64,000 nt of DNA from Luteitalea pratensis (GCF_001618865.1 NZ_CP015136.1:5181001-5245000), one strand, 5' to 3'; positions 17,634 to 30,123 are shown, counted from the stretch's first letter. A program made the numbers and translations. Notes: a model not told the origin generated them from the letters alone.

Positions 17634-18964
17634 AACGCGGCGTGGGCCACGGCGGCGATCGACTCGTCGAGGATGTCGATGGCGATGCACGCCTGTGCCC
17701 GCGTGAGGACGAGCGGCGGTGACAGGCGCAGCGTGTTGCGCCCTGCGCCAAGGATGAGCAGCCCTCGCGCGAACGCTGCGTCGACGACGCGGTCGCGCTC
17801 GACCGTGGCACGCACCTTGGTGATCCGATCCTGCACGAGTTCGATGCCGATCATCAGGCCCTTGCCGCGGACGTCGCCGATGATCGCGTGCTTGTGCTGC
17901 AACTCGCGCAGGCCCTCGAGCAGGTAGCCACCGACGTCGGCCGCGTTGGCCACGAGCTGTTCCCGCAGCAGCCGGATCGTCGTCAACGCCGCTGCGCAGG
18001 AGATGGGATTGCCGCCGAAGGTGCTGGCGTGCGCGCCGGGGGTCCAGTCCATCAGGCCGGCCCGCGCAGTCGCCACGCCGAGCGGCAGGCCCGATGCAAT
18101 CCCCTTGGCCATCGTGATGATGTCGGGCTGCACACCGCTGTGCTCGGTCGCGAACATGCGGCCCGTGCGCCCCATGCCGGCCTGCACCTCGTCGACGATC
18201 AGCAGGATGCCGTGGCGATCGGCTAGCTCCCGCAGTCGCTGCAGGAACTCGGGCGGCGGCACGAGATACCCGCCCTCCCCCTGGATCGGCTCGACGACGA
18301 TCGCCGCCACCTCGTCGGGCGCCACCAGGTGCACGAAGGTCCGTTCCTCGAGGAACTCGAGCGACTGCTCCACCGCGCCTGGACCGGCGCGATAGACGTC
18401 GGGATACGGCACGTGGAACACACCGGGTGCGGTCACCGGCCCGAAGCCCTTGCGCTGCACGGCGCGGCTCGCCGTGAGCGACAGCGCTCCCAGCGTCCGG
18501 CCGTGGAAGGAGCCCATGAACGCGATGAGGAACGGGCGCTTCGAGTGATAGCGCGCCAGCTTGATCGCCGCCTCGTTGGCCTCCGCACCGGAGTTGCCGA
18601 AGAACGACCGGCACGGGCCCGGCATCGGCGCAATCTCCGACAGCACCTCGGCGAGCTGCACCTGCAGTTCGTAGTAGAAGTCGGTTCCGGACATGTGCAG
18701 GTAGCGACCCGCCTGGTCGACGATCGCGGCGACGACGTCCGGGTGCGAGTGCCCGGTCGAGTTCACCGCGATGCCGGCAGCGCAATCGAGGAACACGTTG
18801 CCGTCGACGTCCTCCACCATCGACCCCTCGCCACGCGCGATGACGAAGGGATAACCGCGCGTGTACGACGGCGAGACGACGATGCCGTCGCGCGTGATGA
18901 TCGCCTTCGCGTTTGGCCCGGGCAAGGATGTCTGGAAGTGCGGCACTTGCGGCAGCGTGCTCAT
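17630..18964 (-). CDS. Class III PLP aminotransferase (GabT/ArgD-like)
   Basis: 444 residues, full length for the family. The sequence shows GNSGAEANEAAIKLAR, FMGSFHGRTLGALSLT, VVEPIQGEGGY, LLIVDEVQAGMGRTG, the PLP-lysine motif TMAKGIASGLPLGV and STFGGNPISCAAAL. These fit 4-aminobutyrate or related omega-amino acid transaminases; separating GabT from ornithine-type enzymes needs phylogeny. The start overlaps the cysS stop by 4 bp (ATGA), so it is translationally coupled to cysS. Confidence 0.9.
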   Translation of the reverse strand: MSTLPQVPHFQTSLPGPNAKAIITRDGIVVSPSYTRGYPFVIARGEGSMVEDVDGNVFLDCAAGIAVNSTGHSHPDVVAAIVDQAGRYLHMSGTDFYYELQVQLAEVLSEIAPMPGPCRSFFGNSGAEANEAAIKLARYHSKRPFLIAFMGSFHGRTLGALSLTASRAVQRKGFGPVTAPGVFHVPYPDVYRAGPGAVEQSLEFLEERTFVHLVAPDEVAAIVVEPIQGEGGYLVPPPEFLQRLRELADRHGILLIVDEVQAGMGRTGRMFATEHSGVQPDIITMAKGIASGLPLGVATARAGLMDWTPGAHASTFGGNPISCAAALTTIRLLREQLVANAADVGGYLLEGLRELQHKHAIIGDVRGKGLMIGIELVQDRITKVRATVERDRVVDAAFARGLLILGAGRNTLRLSPPLVLTRAQACIAIDILDESIAAVAHAAL

Positions 18965-20376
18965 TTGCGCTTCCAGATCGTCCCCGTGGCGCTGTCCTCG
19001 AGGATCACGCCACGCGCGTCCAGGTCGGTGCGGATGCGGTCGGCCTCGGCGAAGTTGCGCATGCGGCGGGCCTGGACGCGGGCTTCCATCAGCGCGTCGA
19101 GCTCGTCCTGGGGAATCGGCGGCGCAGCTTCTTCCTGGCGCCGCAGCGCGATGACGCCAAGTACCTTGTCGCCGTCATCGAAGAACGCGAGCGTGGCGTC
19201 GGCCTGGGCGCGAGTCAGCGTGCCCGCGTCGATGGCTGCGTTGGCTTCCCGCAGCAGTTCGAACACCGCTCCCAGCGCGCCGGGCACGTTCACGTCGGCC
19301 TGGAGCTTGTCGTGGAAGTCGCTGCGCGCCGCGTCGAGCCGCGCTTCCCAACCGTCTGCGCCGGAGCCATGCTTGACCCGCTCGAGACGGCCGATGCAGT
19401 CGTACAGCCGCTTGACGGCCTCTTCGGCCTGTTGGAGCGTCGCCCACGAATACCGCAGTTGTTTGCGGTAGTGGACCGAGATCAGCAGGTATCGCAGCGC
19501 CGACGCGCGATAGCCCTGGTCGAGGATGTCGCGGATCGTGAAGACGTTGCCCACCGACTTCGACATCTTCTCGCCGTCGTCCATGAGCAGGTGCTCGACG
19601 TGGTACCAGAACCGCGAGAACTGGACACCGGTCGCGCCCTCCGCCTGGGCGATCTCGTTCTCGTGGTGCGGGAAGATCAGGTCGACGCCACCGCAGTGGA
19701 TGTCGATCGGTGCAGGCCCGAGCAGCCGCAGCGCCATCGCCGAGCATTCGATGTGCCAGCCGGGGCGACCAGGACCGACGCCGCAGTCCCATGTCGGCTC
19801 GTCCGGCTTGGTGGCCTTCCAGAGGACGAAGTCGCGGGCGTCTTCCTTCTCGTACTTGTCGCTGTCCACGCGGGCGCCGCTGATCATGCCGGCCTGATCG
19901 AGCCTGGCGAGTTGCCCGTACCGAGGCAGCGTCGAGATCTTGAAGTAGATCGAGCCGTCGCTCCGGTAGGTGTGGCCGCGCTCCTCGAGCGACGCGATCA
20001 TGTCGGCCATCGCGACCATGTTCTCCTGGTCGGTGGCGCGCGGCGTGTCCTCGGCCGGTTCGAGCCCCAGCGCGGTGGCGTCCTCACGAAACGCGTCGAT
20101 GTAACGCGTCGTGTATTCGCGCAGCGGCACGCCTGCCTTCTGCGACTCGGCGATGGTCTTGTCGTCGACGTCGGTGAAGTTGGTGACGTGGTGCACCGTG
20201 AAGCCGGCGACGTGACGCAGCGTGCGACGTAGCAGGTCCACCGCGAGGAAGGTGCGGAAGTTGCCGATGTGCCCGCGGGCGTACACGGTGAGTCCGCACG
20301 CATACATGCGCACGACGCCATCGCGCTGCGGGACGAACTCTTCTTCCTGTCGAGAGAGCGTGTTGTAGAGGCGCAT
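18961..20376 (-). CDS. cysS: Cysteinyl-tRNA synthetase
   Basis: 471 residues. The class I signatures are visible: CGLTVYARGHIGN (zinc Cys and HIGH-like HIGN), then GWHIECSAM, a second zinc-site region around HCGGVDLIFPHHENE, and GEKMSKSVGN (KMSKS loop). A C-terminal DALR-like helical region follows. The ATG at 20376 opens MRLYNTLSRQEEEF, the usual CysS N-terminus; the frame upstream is a heptad array. Confidence 0.96.
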   Translation of the reverse strand: MRLYNTLSRQEEEFVPQRDGVVRMYACGLTVYARGHIGNFRTFLAVDLLRRTLRHVAGFTVHHVTNFTDVDDKTIAESQKAGVPLREYTTRYIDAFREDATALGLEPAEDTPRATDQENMVAMADMIASLEERGHTYRSDGSIYFKISTLPRYGQLARLDQAGMISGARVDSDKYEKEDARDFVLWKATKPDEPTWDCGVGPGRPGWHIECSAMALRLLGPAPIDIHCGGVDLIFPHHENEIAQAEGATGVQFSRFWYHVEHLLMDDGEKMSKSVGNVFTIRDILDQGYRASALRYLLISVHYRKQLRYSWATLQQAEEAVKRLYDCIGRLERVKHGSGADGWEARLDAARSDFHDKLQADVNVPGALGAVFELLREANAAIDAGTLTRAQADATLAFFDDGDKVLGVIALRRQEEAAPPIPQDELDALMEARVQARRMRNFAEADRIRTDLDARGVILEDSATGTIWKRK

Positions 20377-20394
20377 GCGGTAGACACGAACGAG

Positions 20395-20429
20395 AGCGGG
20401 AACCGGGAATCGGGAATCGGGAACCGCCG
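20395..20429. repeat. Heptad array, 5 units (AATCGGG-like)
   Basis: GAGCGGG, AACCGGG, AATCGGG, AATCGGG, AACCGCC in 7-bp phase, starting 18 bp upstream of the cysS start codon. Confidence 0.9.
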
Positions 20430-20449
20430 AGGGTAGCATCGGGCTGTCC

Positions 20450-20530
20450 CAGAGCGTCGGGCCGCGCTCGGAGAGCGGGCCCTACCTGGCGACGATGGTA
20501 GGGCCGGCTGTCCCAGCTCGGCCTTCGCGG
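20450..20530. repeat. Intergenic repeat family 2, inverted pair
   Basis: Two facing copies of the GGTAGGGCCGG family: GGAGAGCGGGCCCTACC on the left and GGTAGGGCCGGCTGTCCC on the right, separated by about 9 bp. They form a long imperfect inverted repeat in the gap between cysS and the hypothetical gene. Confidence 0.8.
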
Positions 20531-20552
20531 GCCCCCGGCAACACCAGCGCGT

Positions 20553-20933
20553 TCAGGCGCAACGGCAGGACACCCGACAGCTCACCTCACCGCCCGAGAC
20601 ATCGCACGCGAGTTCCACGTCCGGTGAGGAAGCCTCGGCCAGCGCCGGTACCGCGGGCGTGTCGCCCGACGCCGCCCAGCGCAGGTCGCCTCGCAGGCGG
20701 TCGCCGTCGCGGTCGAAGACCATGGCGACGTCACCGGCGACAGCGGCGCGATGTTCGATGAGCCAGGTCACCACCGCCTGCACCGCGGCCGCGAAACGCT
20801 GCGCGTGCGGCGAATCCCCGGCCAGCGCCCCGATGCGACCGACCAGGGCCCGCACCGCGTCCCCCAGGCGTCCATCCGGTGCGTATGTCACCGCCAGCGG
20901 CAGGGCAGGCGCAGCGTCGCGGGGCTCTGTCAT
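20553..20933 (-). CDS. Hypothetical protein (126 aa)
   Basis: I do not recognise the family. The protein is alanine- and valine-rich with a predicted helix around SPHAQRFAAAVQAVVTWLIE and strands around DVAMVFDRDGDRLRGDLRWA. The C-terminus has three cysteines close together (VSCRVSCRCA). There is no signal peptide. It lies 12 bp downstream of ribF on the same strand and is probably co-transcribed. Confidence 0.7.
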   Translation of the reverse strand: MTEPRDAAPALPLAVTYAPDGRLGDAVRALVGRIGALAGDSPHAQRFAAAVQAVVTWLIEHRAAVAGDVAMVFDRDGDRLRGDLRWAASGDTPAVPALAEASSPDVELACDVSGGEVSCRVSCRCA

Positions 20934-20945
20934 ACACGAGCGATT

Positions 20946-21920
20946 CTATAGCGAAAAGCGCTCGAAGACGGACCGCGCCGTCGCCACATCCTCGCGGATT
21001 TGCCGGACCAGGGCATCCACGCCGTTGAAGGCCTGTTCGCCGCGTAACCGCTGCACGAATGCGAGGCGCACACGCGTGCCGTAGAGGTCGGGGTTGACGT
21101 CGAGCAGGTGTGTCTCCACGCTCACCCGGCCCTCGGCCTCGAACGTCGGCCGCACGCCGATGTTGGTGACGGCGGCGTGAATGCGGTCGTCGACCGTCAA
21201 CGTCGTCGCGTACACCCCGTGCGGCGGAAGGAGTTCGTTCTCACTGGTGATGTTGGCGGTCGGGAAGCCGATCTGCCGGCCCCGCGCCGCTCCCGCCACC
21301 ACCGTGCCGTCCACGAAGTAGTGATGCCCGAGCAGGGCCCCAGCTTCGTCGACACGTCCCTCGCTGACCAGCCGGCGGATCCGCGTGCTGCTCACCACGA
21401 AGTCCTTGTAGCGCACGGGATCGATCTTCTCGGCGCGAAATCCGTAGAGCTGGCCGAGGTCCCGCAGCAGCGAGAAGTTGCCGGTGCGATCGCGTCCGAA
21501 CAGGAAGTTGCCGCCGACCCAGACCTCAGCCACGCCGAGCCACTCCACGAGGACGCGACGGACGAACGTATCCGGATCGAGACGCGACAACTCGTGGTCG
21601 AAGTGGACGAGGGCCACACCCTCCATCCCGGCTCGCGCCAGCGCCTCGATGCGCTGCGGCGTGGTCATCAGCAGGGGCGGCGCCTTGTCGGGCCGCAGGA
21701 CCCGCGGGGGATGCGGGTCGAAGGTCATCACCAGCGGCGTCCCGTGCCGCTCACGGGCCTGGCGACGGACACGCTCGAGGATTTTCTGGTGGCCGCGATG
21801 CAACCCGTCGAAGTTGCCGAGCGCCACCACCGGGTAGGGCCAGCGGCCGGGTCGCGGCGGGTCTTCCGGAAAGCGAATCACCTCCACCCGGAGGCGCGTG
21901 CCGTGTCGTACGTCCGTCAT
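20946..21920 (-). CDS. ribF: Bifunctional riboflavin kinase / FAD synthetase
   Basis: 324 residues. The N-terminal nucleotidyltransferase domain shows VALGNFDGLHRGHQKIL, TFDPHPPRVL, GVAEVWVGGNFLFGRDRTG and SSTRIRRLVSEG. The C-terminal riboflavin kinase domain shows GHHYFVDGTVVAGAARGRQI, GFPTANI and VTNIGVRPTF, then VETHLLD. It makes FMN and FAD from riboflavin. The start overlaps the MBL gene stop by 4 bp. Confidence 0.95.
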   Translation of the reverse strand: MTDVRHGTRLRVEVIRFPEDPPRPGRWPYPVVALGNFDGLHRGHQKILERVRRQARERHGTPLVMTFDPHPPRVLRPDKAPPLLMTTPQRIEALARAGMEGVALVHFDHELSRLDPDTFVRRVLVEWLGVAEVWVGGNFLFGRDRTGNFSLLRDLGQLYGFRAEKIDPVRYKDFVVSSTRIRRLVSEGRVDEAGALLGHHYFVDGTVVAGAARGRQIGFPTANITSENELLPPHGVYATTLTVDDRIHAAVTNIGVRPTFEAEGRVSVETHLLDVNPDLYGTRVRLAFVQRLRGEQAFNGVDALVRQIREDVATARSVFERFSL

Positions 21921-22699
21921 GTTGACGCGCCGGGCAGCGTGACCGACAGGCCATCATACGCCAGCGCCATGCCCTCTGGCAGGTGCGCGTTGGTCTCGGC
22001 GTGGCCGAGGTCATGGCACATGTGCGTGAACAACGTGCGCCGGGCTCCGGACCGCCGAGCCGCCACGACGGCTTCCGACAGCGAGAAGTGGGTCGGGTGC
22101 GCGCGTTCCCGCAGCGCGTCGATCACCAGCAGGTCCAGCCCCTCGAGCAGGGCCCAGGACGAGTCGGGGACGTGACTGCAATCGGTCAGGTAGGCAAAGC
22201 CGCCGATTCGATACCCGTGAATCTGCCGTCGTCCGTGCAGGACCGGCACCGGCAGCCAGGTGGTGCCGGCGATGTCGAAGGGACCGTCCACCACGGCGGG
22301 CACCAGTCGCGGCACACCGCCTCCGAGTTCGGCCGGCGAACTGAACGCGTAACCGAACATGCGCCTGAGCTCGTCGATCGTATGGGCATCGCCGTGGACG
22401 GTGAGCGTCCCGCCGCCCTTCAGGGCGATGAAGCGCCGCAACTCGTCGAGGCCGAAGATGTGGTCCGCGTGACTGTGGGTGTAGACGACGGCGTCGACCC
22501 GCGTCAGCCCTTGCGCAAGCGCCTGGCTCCGCAAATCGGGCGTCGTGTCCACCAGCACCTGCGTCCCATCGTCGTGGGTCACGACGATGGAGGGGCGAAA
22601 CCGCTTGTCTTCGGGTGCGGGTGACTGGCAGACGGCGCAGGTGCACCCGATCATCGGGACGCCCTGCGAGGTGCCGGTGCCGAGAAACGTGATGCGCAC
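21917..22699 (-). CDS. MBL-fold metallohydrolase, PhnP-like
   Basis: 260 residues. The N-terminus MRITFLGTGTSQGVPMIGC, with paired cysteines (CTCAVC), and the metal motif THSHADHIFGLDELR resemble PhnP-type phosphodiesterases. Later ligands appear in YLTDCSH and LFTHMCHDLGHAETNAH. Likely a cyclic phosphodiesterase or related MBL enzyme; substrate not known. It is tightly packed in the DUF1844-MBL-ribF run (2-bp gap upstream, ATGA overlap downstream). Confidence 0.9.
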   Translation of the reverse strand: MRITFLGTGTSQGVPMIGCTCAVCQSPAPEDKRFRPSIVVTHDDGTQVLVDTTPDLRSQALAQGLTRVDAVVYTHSHADHIFGLDELRRFIALKGGGTLTVHGDAHTIDELRRMFGYAFSSPAELGGGVPRLVPAVVDGPFDIAGTTWLPVPVLHGRRQIHGYRIGGFAYLTDCSHVPDSSWALLEGLDLLVIDALRERAHPTHFSLSEAVVAARRSGARRTLFTHMCHDLGHAETNAHLPEGMALAYDGLSVTLPGAST

Positions 22700-22701
22700 G
22701 C

Positions 22702-22986
22702 TCAGGGAGTGACGATGCGGGAGGGGCCCCTCTTCGAGGCCTCCATGTACTTCGCGCGCAGTTCGTGAACCGCGCTCTCGAGCAACCGTCGCTCGTCGTC
22801 GGTCAGGTTGCCCCTGGTCTTCTCCTCGAGCATGGTGAGCACGTCGATCGCGTGGCCGGCGGAGACGAGGTTTACCGATCGTATCCCGGTCATCGGATCG
22901 GGCTCATCACCGATGTAGACCGATGCCGCCAGCACGAGGCCCGAGATGTAGCTCACGAATGTCAGCGACGCGTCCGGCTGGCTCAT
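22702..22986 (-). CDS. DUF1844 domain protein
   Basis: 94 residues matching DUF1844: FVSYISGLVLAASVYIGDEP, then the invariant-looking HAIDVLTMLEEKTRGNLTDD and a helical tail ELRAKYMEAS. The family is frequent in Acidobacteriota and Deltaproteobacteria and its function is unknown. It heads a leftward operon with the MBL gene and ribF, and is divergent from mazG with 32 bp between starts. Confidence 0.88.
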   Translation of the reverse strand: MSQPDASLTFVSYISGLVLAASVYIGDEPDPMTGIRSVNLVSAGHAIDVLTMLEEKTRGNLTDDERRLLESAVHELRAKYMEASKRGPSRIVTP

Positions 22987-23018
22987 TTCCGGATGCTAGC
23001 ATACGGGTCTTGACGCCC

Positions 23019-23828
23019 ATGTCGCATGCCGAAGCCGGTGCCGCATTTGCAAGAGTCGTCGAGATCATGGCGCGACTACGGGCTCCGGACGGCTGCCCGT
23101 GGGACCGCGGACAGAGCCTGAAGACGCTTGCACGGTTCGTGCTCGAGGAGGCCGCGGAGGTGGTGGATGCCATCGAGCGCGAGGATGCCGACGGGCTGCG
23201 CGAGGAGGTCGGCGACCTGATTTTCGAGGGCGTGTTCCTCGCCCAGGTCAGCAAGGACGAGGGCGGTTTCGACGTCACCGCGGCACTCGAGACCGTGAGC
23301 ACGAAGTTGATTCGCCGGCATCCGCACATCTTCGCAAGCGACGCCACCCTGACACCCGACCAGGTCAAGGACCAGTGGGACGCGATCAAGGCGCAGGAAA
23401 AGGCCGACGCAGGCCGCGCCCCGGCGTCGGTGCTCGATGGGCTCCCACTGGCCGAGCCTGCCCTCGCCCGCGCGAGGGCGATCTGCAGTCGCGTCGCCAA
23501 GGTCGGCTTCGACTGGCCCACGGCCGAGGCGGTGCTCGACAAACTCGACGAAGAGACGCGCGAGGTGCACGCCGCCATCGCCACTGGTGATCGCGATGCG
23601 ATCGAAGACGAGATCGGCGACATGCTGTTCGTGATCGCCAACCTGGCGCGCAAGCTCGACGTGGACGCGGAGAGCGCGCTCCGCCGCGCGAACCTCAAGT
23701 TCATCCGCCGCTTCGGATCGGTGGAAAGACGGCTGGCGACTGCGGGGCTCCCGCTCGAACAGGCGACGCTCGAGGAGATGGAGGAGGCGTGGCAAGCCAC
23801 CAAGCGCGACGAGGTGGACCGGCGGTGA
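23019..23828 (+). CDS. mazG: Nucleoside triphosphate pyrophosphohydrolase MazG
   Basis: 269 residues with two MazG repeats. The first has LRAPDGCPWDRGQSLKTLAR, LEEAAEVVDAI and REEVGDLIFEGVF (the E-E-x-x-E/D metal sites); the second has LDEETREVHAAI and IEDEIGDMLFVIANLAR. It hydrolyses NTPs to NMP and PPi and so cleans the nucleotide pool. The ATG at 23019 is the conserved start. The last 128 bp are antisense to the end of comEC. Confidence 0.95.
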   Translation: MSHAEAGAAFARVVEIMARLRAPDGCPWDRGQSLKTLARFVLEEAAEVVDAIEREDADGLREEVGDLIFEGVFLAQVSKDEGGFDVTAALETVSTKLIRRHPHIFASDATLTPDQVKDQWDAIKAQEKADAGRAPASVLDGLPLAEPALARARAICSRVAKVGFDWPTAEAVLDKLDEETREVHAAIATGDRDAIEDEIGDMLFVIANLARKLDVDAESALRRANLKFIRRFGSVERRLATAGLPLEQATLEEMEEAWQATKRDEVDRR

Positions 23829-26319
23829 TGCTCCCCTCCCTGCCGCTCATCATCCGCACGAGCAGGACGCGGCCGTTGGTCGCCAGCTGAATCGCGCCGT
23901 CCTCGTCGGTCCGCAGCAGTGGCACCCGCCGAGCCTGCAGCCGCGCGACGACACGCGGCGCGGGATGCCCGAAGCGATTTCCACGCGCCATCGATCCGAT
24001 GGCGAGCGATGGCCGCAGCGCCTCGAGCATGGCCTCGCCCGTAGACGACGCGCTGCCGTGGTGCGCAAGGCGCAGTACGGTCAGCGGCGCTGCGGCGATG
24101 CGCGGCGCTATGCGTGCTTCGACCGCGTCGCCGATGTCGCCGGGCAGCCACACGCCGATGTCGCCAAAGCGTACCCACAACACGACCGAGTCGTCGTTGC
24201 GCACGCGTCGCCGCTCCCAGTCCGGTCGCTCCGGGTGCAGCACCGAGACGCGCACCGGTCCGTCGGCGAACCACTCGCCTGCTGCCAGCGACCGCTGCCC
24301 CGCCGACGCGAGTGTCGCTGCGGCCTCCACTTCGGCCTGCAGCACATCGCCGGCGGCAGCGATGCCCGTCAACACTTCCCGCGGCTGGAATCGCCTGATG
24401 ACCGTCGCCATCCCCGCGGCGTGATCCGGGTGCGCGTGCGTGACCAGCACGCGGTCCAGGCGACGGACGCCCAGTGCCCACAAGGCGGGCGATGTGACGC
24501 GAGCGCCGACGTCGAAGCTCTCCGTCACACTACCTCCAGCATCGACGAGCCACGTGCGGCCCGAGGGGAATCGAATCAGTGTGGCATCGCCCTGCCCCAC
24601 GTCCAGAACCGACACGAGCAACCACGGTTCCGCTGGCCAGGTTGCGTGCTGCCAGCGCGCAGCGGCGCGCCATGTCCACGGCGCCGGGGCCGACCGTTCG
24701 ATGCCTCCGGACACGATCCAGCCGAGGCACCCGACCGCCGGCAGGGCGCACCACAGCGCGACCGTGCGTCGCCGCTGCAGCCACGCGAACAGTGCAGCCG
24801 CGATCGAACCGTAATGCAGGCACAGCACCGGCAGTGATGGCGGCGGGACCTCACGTACCAGCCACGGCGCGACGGAGACGACATCGGCACTTCGGAGCAA
24901 GGTACGGACGCCGTACGTGGCAGCCACGCCGAAGGCATCGCTCGCGGGGACGGACACGAACGCGGCGGGCATCAACGCGAGGCCAGCCAACTGCACCACG
25001 CCCATCGCGGGCACGGCCACGACATTCGCCACAAGTCCCGCAGCCGTGGCCAGGTGGAACCAGCGCGCCGTAATCGGCAGCAGCACCATCTCGATCGCGA
25101 GGGTCGCGACGGCGAGGGCCAGCATCGGACTCGCAAGACGCCTCCATCGACCGTCGCCGCGCCGCGCTGCCTGCTCCCGCTGCGCTGGCGCGGATGCGAG
25201 TATCACGAGCGTGGCTGCGGCGCCGAACGACAGCACACAACCCGCGTCGTGCCATGCGAGCGGATCGAGCAGCCACTGCAGCCCCGCGGCCGCCACGAGG
25301 GCCTGCATGGCCGGCGTGCGGACGTCCCACCAGCGCGCCGCCAGGACGATGGCCGCGACGGTGACGGCGCGCGCCACCGACGCGCCGCCGTCGACAACCG
25401 CCGTGAAGGCGATCAGGCCGGCCGCGAGCCACCACAGGCCAGTGCGCACGCCGGCGCCGGCGGCACGCGGCAGGCACAGCAGCACTGCCAGCCAGATGGC
25501 GACGTTGCCGCCCGAGATCGCGACGACGTGATACACGCCCGCATGCTGCAGGTCGCGCACGATCGCCGGGTCCAGGCCGCTGCGATCACCGATGAGAATC
25601 GCGGCCATCGTCGCCGCGGCGGCCGGGTCCCTGACATGGATCGCGATGACGCGACGAATGCCGGCACGTGCCCCTGCCGCCCACTCCTCCCACCAGGGTC
25701 CGGGTGTCGCCTCGACCATCGATGCCGCCTTGATGGTGGCAAACAGGCGCAGCCCGCTGCGTGCCAGCGCACGCTCGGCATCGGGGACGCCGAAGTTGCG
25801 GTACGGCGACGGACGACGCAGGGAGGCGAACGTGGCGCGGACGACGCGGCCGCGGGTCCAGGCGAGGCGCGCGGCGAGTGCCGAATCGCCGACGACCGTT
25901 GCGCGGACACCGAGAGACGCGGGGATCCACGCAGCGGTCCACAGCACTCTCGTCACCTCGAGGTCGAGAGCGACGCCGCCGCCAGGTGACACCCATGCGT
26001 CGTGTCGCAGGACGCCGTCGACCCGCAGCGCCTCGCCCCGTGCGGTTGCCTGCTCCATGGCCACCACGTCGACACCTGGCGGCGCCCATCGGAGTGCGTC
26101 GGCTCGATTGCCCATCGCCACGCCGGCGCCAGCCATGGCCGCCGCGGCAGCCATCAGCGCGACGCTGCCATGCCCCGCCCACGCAAGGCGCGCCGAGATG
26201 ATGAGGACACCGGCTCCGAGCACGAGGACGCGTGCCGATGTTTCTGGCGACAGGGGCACGGCGCCGCTGACCAGGCAGCCCATGAGCAAGGCGAGCACGC
26301 AGCAGGCCAGCGGCGACAC
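23701..26319 (-). CDS. comEC: ComEC/Rec2 DNA-uptake channel protein
   Basis: 872 residues with the full ComEC layout: N-terminal hydrophobic region, an OB-like domain, and the multi-helix competence domain starting near GDRSGLDPAIVRDLQHAGVY and HVVAISGGNVAIWLAVLL. A C-terminal MBL domain follows (LLVSVLDVGQGDATLIRFPS, THAHPDHAAGM, WLPGDIG, RLAHHGSASS). It forms the inner-membrane channel for transforming DNA; the MBL part may degrade one strand. The last 45 residues read antisense through the mazG 3' end and look like low-complexity read-through. Confidence 0.94.
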   Translation of the reverse strand: MSPLACCVLALLMGCLVSGAVPLSPETSARVLVLGAGVLIISARLAWAGHGSVALMAAAAAMAGAGVAMGNRADALRWAPPGVDVVAMEQATARGEALRVDGVLRHDAWVSPGGGVALDLEVTRVLWTAAWIPASLGVRATVVGDSALAARLAWTRGRVVRATFASLRRPSPYRNFGVPDAERALARSGLRLFATIKAASMVEATPGPWWEEWAAGARAGIRRVIAIHVRDPAAAATMAAILIGDRSGLDPAIVRDLQHAGVYHVVAISGGNVAIWLAVLLCLPRAAGAGVRTGLWWLAAGLIAFTAVVDGGASVARAVTVAAIVLAARWWDVRTPAMQALVAAAGLQWLLDPLAWHDAGCVLSFGAAATLVILASAPAQREQAARRGDGRWRRLASPMLALAVATLAIEMVLLPITARWFHLATAAGLVANVVAVPAMGVVQLAGLALMPAAFVSVPASDAFGVAATYGVRTLLRSADVVSVAPWLVREVPPPSLPVLCLHYGSIAAALFAWLQRRRTVALWCALPAVGCLGWIVSGGIERSAPAPWTWRAAARWQHATWPAEPWLLVSVLDVGQGDATLIRFPSGRTWLVDAGGSVTESFDVGARVTSPALWALGVRRLDRVLVTHAHPDHAAGMATVIRRFQPREVLTGIAAAGDVLQAEVEAAATLASAGQRSLAAGEWFADGPVRVSVLHPERPDWERRRVRNDDSVVLWVRFGDIGVWLPGDIGDAVEARIAPRIAAAPLTVLRLAHHGSASSTGEAMLEALRPSLAIGSMARGNRFGHPAPRVVARLQARRVPLLRTDEDGAIQLATNGRVLLVRMMSGREGSITAGPPRRAWWLATPPPSPRASPVRAGAPQSPAVFPPIRSGG

Positions 26320-26496
26320 GCATCATCAGAAGCAAGCGCGATGCCGCGCTGGGAGGGCCCGAGATCGAGCCAAATCAGTGCAATGTGGCTGATGTCTATG
26401 AGTGGGCGGGCAGAAGATGCAATCGGCCATCGGCGGCATGTCGCGGAAACTGCAACGCCCGGACACCCACGATCAATCTTCCGGGGACATCACTGA

Positions 26497-26724
26497 CCGT
26501 CGACCTGAAGGTCGACGGCTACCTCAAGAGAACGCCGAACGTTGAACGCCGAACGCCGACGTCACGCCACAACCAAGGCTTCCGGGGAGAGCACTGACCG
26601 TCGAGCAAGCTCGACGGCTACACAACCCGGACGAACTGCCGGTCATGATCTCCCGGGAAGATCACTGACCGTCGACCTGAAGGTCGACGGCTACAACGGC
26701 GCGCTGAGGTCGACGGCTACAACG
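26497..26724. repeat. GTCGAC palindrome family, copies 1-4
   Basis: Copies at 26497-26522, 26598-26621 (variant centre GAGCAAGCTC), 26669-26694 and a half copy at 26706-26724. The core is GTCGACCTGAAGGTCGAC, always followed by GGCTAC on the right. The copies share the upstream words CCGGGGA or CCGGGAA and CACTGA, so the duplicated unit is longer than the palindrome. Confidence 0.92.
26530..26557. repeat. Heptad array, 4 units (GAACGCC)
   Basis: GAACGCC, GAACGTT, GAACGCC, GAACGCC in 7-bp phase. The word is the reverse complement of the GGCGTTC words at 26830-26850, so this is the inverted partner of the long array on the other side of the palindromes. Confidence 0.9.
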
Positions 26725-26751
26725 AAAAAGGGCGCCGCGAAAGGCGCCCTT
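26725..26751 (-). terminator. Intrinsic terminator of the carAB operon
   Basis: On the minus strand GGGCGCC pairs with GGCGCCC around a 6-nt loop (TTTCGC), followed directly by five T residues. It lies about 120 bp past the carB stop, beyond the heptad array, which would therefore be transcribed. Confidence 0.85.
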
Positions 26752-26752
26752 C

Positions 26753-26871
26753 GTTCAACCTTCAACCGTCAACGTTCAACTTTCAGTCGTCAACCCTTCG
26801 ACCTTCAGCCTTCCGTCCTTGATCCTTCGGCGTTCAGCGTCCGACGTTCAACGTGCGTCAGGCATCAGGCA

Positions 26872-26878
<7 letters not shown>
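26753..26878. repeat. Heptad array, 18 units, running over the carB stop codon
   Basis: Eighteen units keep exact 7-bp phase although the word drifts: GTTCAAC, CTTCAAC, CGTCAAC, then CCTTCAG, TCCTTCG, GCGTTCA, ACGTTCA and finally TCAGGCA three times. The carB stop TGA (26872-26874) lies inside the last unit, so the last carB codons are made of repeat. Confidence 0.92.

Positions 26879-30123
<3,245 letters not shown>

Larger units (their letters stand above)
26320..26871. other. Repeat-dense intergenic region behind comEC and carB
   Basis: 552 bp without a gene. It holds three to four copies of the GTCGAC palindrome in tandem (spaced about 72-101 bp and flanked by a shared CCGGGGA/CACTGA context), two heptad arrays in inverted orientation, and a terminator for the carAB operon. 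Confidence 0.85.
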
